A stretch of 7,258 nt of DNA, taken from assembly GCA_938004015.1 (NCBI GenBank), contig CALKWU010000002.1:1-7258 (forward strand), given 5' to 3'. Made by a program: the position numbers and the translations under genes. The notes under the pieces are model-generated. The model was not told the origin of the DNA and ran no database searches. It worked only from the letters and a program-made list of their open reading frames with translations. Of this stretch, positions 6,075-7,258 are shown one piece after another. The first letter of the stretch is position 1; the number at the start of each line of letters is the position of its first letter. Source of the DNA: an uncultured Oceanobacillus sp. (GTDB taxonomy: Bacteria; Bacillota; Bacilli; Bacillales; Amphibacillaceae).

Positions 6075-6104
6075 AACAGGAAGCATCTGACTTCCTGTTT
6101 TATC
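6070..6104. terminator. Bidirectional terminator between convergent ABC operons
   Basis: GATAAAACAGGAAG (6070-6083) and CTTCCTGTTTTATC (6091-6104) are perfect 14-base arms around a seven-base loop CATCTGA. The outer part of each arm gives a T-rich tract on its own strand (TTTTAT). The hairpin can therefore stop transcription from both directions. The plus-strand stop codon (6072-6074) and the minus-strand stop codon (6100-6102) both lie inside the arms. Confidence 0.9.
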
Positions 6105-6879
6105 CAGCATGTTCCTTCGTATGGAAAATATATACACTAGCGAGCAATAACAGAACACAAATAACAATAGTAACCACCGCTGAACCGTATAATGCATTCG
6201 GAATTTCTCCTGTGTGCAAAAATGAAAAGGCATGGGCTGATAATTGATTTGGACTGAATTTCAATCTCTCACCGAAAAGACTCGAAATTCCACTCATCAG
6301 AAGCAATGTTGCAATGGTTGAAAATGCGACTAGACCGGATGAGCGGAATAGCGTGTTATAAAATATCGAAACGGTGACGACCAACATCAACCACAGTCCA
6401 TAGAAAGACGTCAACAATAAAAAGTCTTTCACCGGAATGAATCCGTATAATACTCCGATGTAATACCAGGCAAACAACATGCTCAGTAGATAAGAAACCA
6501 ATACGAGGACTAGAAGTGCCGCCCATTTGCTCAAAATATAAGCAGGGTAGGCAACCGGTTTGACTAGAATCAATTCTGCGATTCCGGATTTCCGTTCCGT
6601 TGCAATCGTACCCATGGAAATCAGTGAAATGATTAAAACACCGAGACTGCTCAATTGACTGATCGACATTTTTATCGCATCGACTTCACTGATTTCAGGC
6701 ATTTCAAAAACCGACCCTTCTGGGAGCCCTCCTACTGCATCTAAAATTTGCGGCATATAGTAATTCGTGACCGGATCCATTACAGCCAAGATAATCAACA
6801 CGAGAGGAACCCAAATCCATTTGCGATCCCGGAAGTGGCCGATCATTTCTTTTTTGAACAAAACTCCCCATTGTTTCAT
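6100..6879 (-). CDS. ABC-2 type transporter permease
   Basis: This 259-residue membrane protein reads from ATG at 6879 down to TAA at 6102-6100. The N-terminus MKQWGVLFKKEMIGHFRDRK has the usual cytoplasmic coupling-helix pattern of ABC-2 permeases. Six hydrophobic helices follow near 21-36, 73-92, 117-143, 153-175, 181-201 and 232-252. Residues 95-118 (ERKSGIAELILVKPV and the following YILSK) match the conserved loop of the NosY/ABC-2 group. The ATG overlaps the stop of the upstream ATPase gene as ATGA, and GGAGG lies ten bases before it. A longer reading in the same frame would add 23 residues but runs inside the ATPase gene and is unlikely. The size and pairing recall YxlG with YxlF of Bacillus, but identity is not established. 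The protein probably exports a peptide, lipid or drug-like compound. Confidence 0.92.
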   Translation of the reverse strand: MKQWGVLFKKEMIGHFRDRKWIWVPLVLIILAVMDPVTNYYMPQILDAVGGLPEGSVFEMPEISEVDAIKMSISQLSSLGVLIISLISMGTIATERKSGIAELILVKPVAYPAYILSKWAALLVLVLVSYLLSMLFAWYYIGVLYGFIPVKDFLLLTSFYGLWLMLVVTVSIFYNTLFRSSGLVAFSTIATLLLMSGISSLFGERLKFSPNQLSAHAFSFLHTGEIPNALYGSAVVTIVICVLLLLASVYIFHTKEHAG

Positions 6880-7258
6880 TCCTTCACCGCCTCCATAAAC
6901 AATTCCTCCAAGGAAGCCCGTTGGAGCTGGAAACCGATGAGTGGCCAATGTTGCTCTGCCGCTGTCTTAAGAATTTCCGTGCGAGCTTTTTCAATATCAA
7001 GAGCTGCAACTTTAATTGTATGGCGTTCGAGATAACAGTTTTCCAAGTTTGGCAGGTTTTTGACTTTTTCCAAATAAGTTTTCGGATTTTCTTGGAATTC
7101 AAGTTCAATGATCGATGTTCGGTATTTGGCGCGGATGTCTGCAATCGCTCCGGCTTCAATGATTTCCCCTTGTTTCAGCAGTATTAATTCATCACAAATT
7201 TCTTCCGCATCATTCAAAATATGGGTGGAAAAAAGGATTGTCATCTTTTCTTTTAATC
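6876..7258 (-). CDS. ABC transporter ATP-binding protein, C-terminal part (runs off the window)
   Basis: The last 127 or so codons of an ABC ATPase read leftward from the window edge to TGA at 6878-6876. The frame is open through 7258, so the 5' end, with Walker A, the signature motif and Walker B, lies outside. Visible parts are the switch-histidine strand ILFSTHILNDAEEICDELILL, the GEIIEAG turn that follows the nucleotide-binding domain, and an accessory C-terminal domain ending LEELFMEAVKE. That ending is typical of ATPases paired with ABC-2 permeases. The ATG at 7244 is an internal methionine just before the H-loop, not the true start. The stop overlaps the permease ATG by four bases, implying translational coupling and a common complex at the membrane. 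Confidence 0.93.
   Translation of the reverse strand, partial: LKEKMTILFSTHILNDAEEICDELILLKQGEIIEAGAIADIRAKYRTSIIELEFQENPKTYLEKVKNLPNLENCYLERHTIKVAALDIEKARTEILKTAAEQHWPLIGFQLQRASLEELFMEAVKE

Noticed and set aside
5780..6247. Plus-strand ORF of 155 codons spanning the two convergent ABC operons
   Set aside because: It overlaps the six-helix protein gene out of frame, crosses the bidirectional terminator and continues antisense to the permease. It has no ribosome site.
6880..6948. 23-codon N-terminal extension of the ABC-2 permease
   Set aside because: It lies wholly inside the ATPase gene, and the ATG at 6879 gives an ATGA overlap, a suitable ribosome site and the family's normal N-terminus.

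Overview
The window looks like chromosome from a low- to mid-GC Gram-positive bacterium of the order Bacillales, probably Bacillaceae or Planococcaceae. This rests on the CtsR-controlled clpE gene, the strong AAGGAGG-type ribosome binding sites, the TTG starts, the SigA-type promoters, and the pairing of PadR with DUF2812 and of a YtrA-type GntR regulator with ABC genes. Genus and species cannot be fixed by reading alone. I see no tRNA, rRNA, CRISPR array, phage gene or transposase gene.

Layout: (1) 1-245 is a leader carrying one well-formed SigA promoter with two CtsR operators, one inside the promoter spacer and one just past the start site. (2) 246-2384 is clpE, a zinc-finger Hsp100 unfoldase that feeds ClpP, followed by a strong intrinsic terminator. 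(3) 2421-2538 is a non-coding foldback element built from two related palindromes in inverted orientation, resembling a REP doublet or a small MITE. (4) 2573-4037 is a probable three-gene operon: a PadR repressor, a DUF2812 membrane protein, and a 57-residue two-helix membrane protein. It has AT-rich palindromic operators over its promoter and a terminator at its end. (5) 4074-6074 is a second operon: a YtrA-type GntR repressor, an ABC ATPase and a six-helix membrane protein, again with a palindrome at the promoter. (6) 6100-7258 on the minus strand holds an ABC-2 permease and the 3' end of its ATPase gene, which runs off the window. This operon converges on the previous one and shares a bidirectional terminator in which both stop codons lie in the hairpin stem.

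Functionally, the window is a heat/protein-stress protease gene followed by three membrane-related units. Two of these begin with a small winged-helix repressor that probably controls its own operon. The ABC modules are probably envelope or antimicrobial-stress exporters, but no substrate can be read from the sequence. No wholly new system stands out. The items most worth checking are the foldback element, the small membrane protein, the repressor operators, and the divergent ATP-site motifs of the GntR-linked ATPase.
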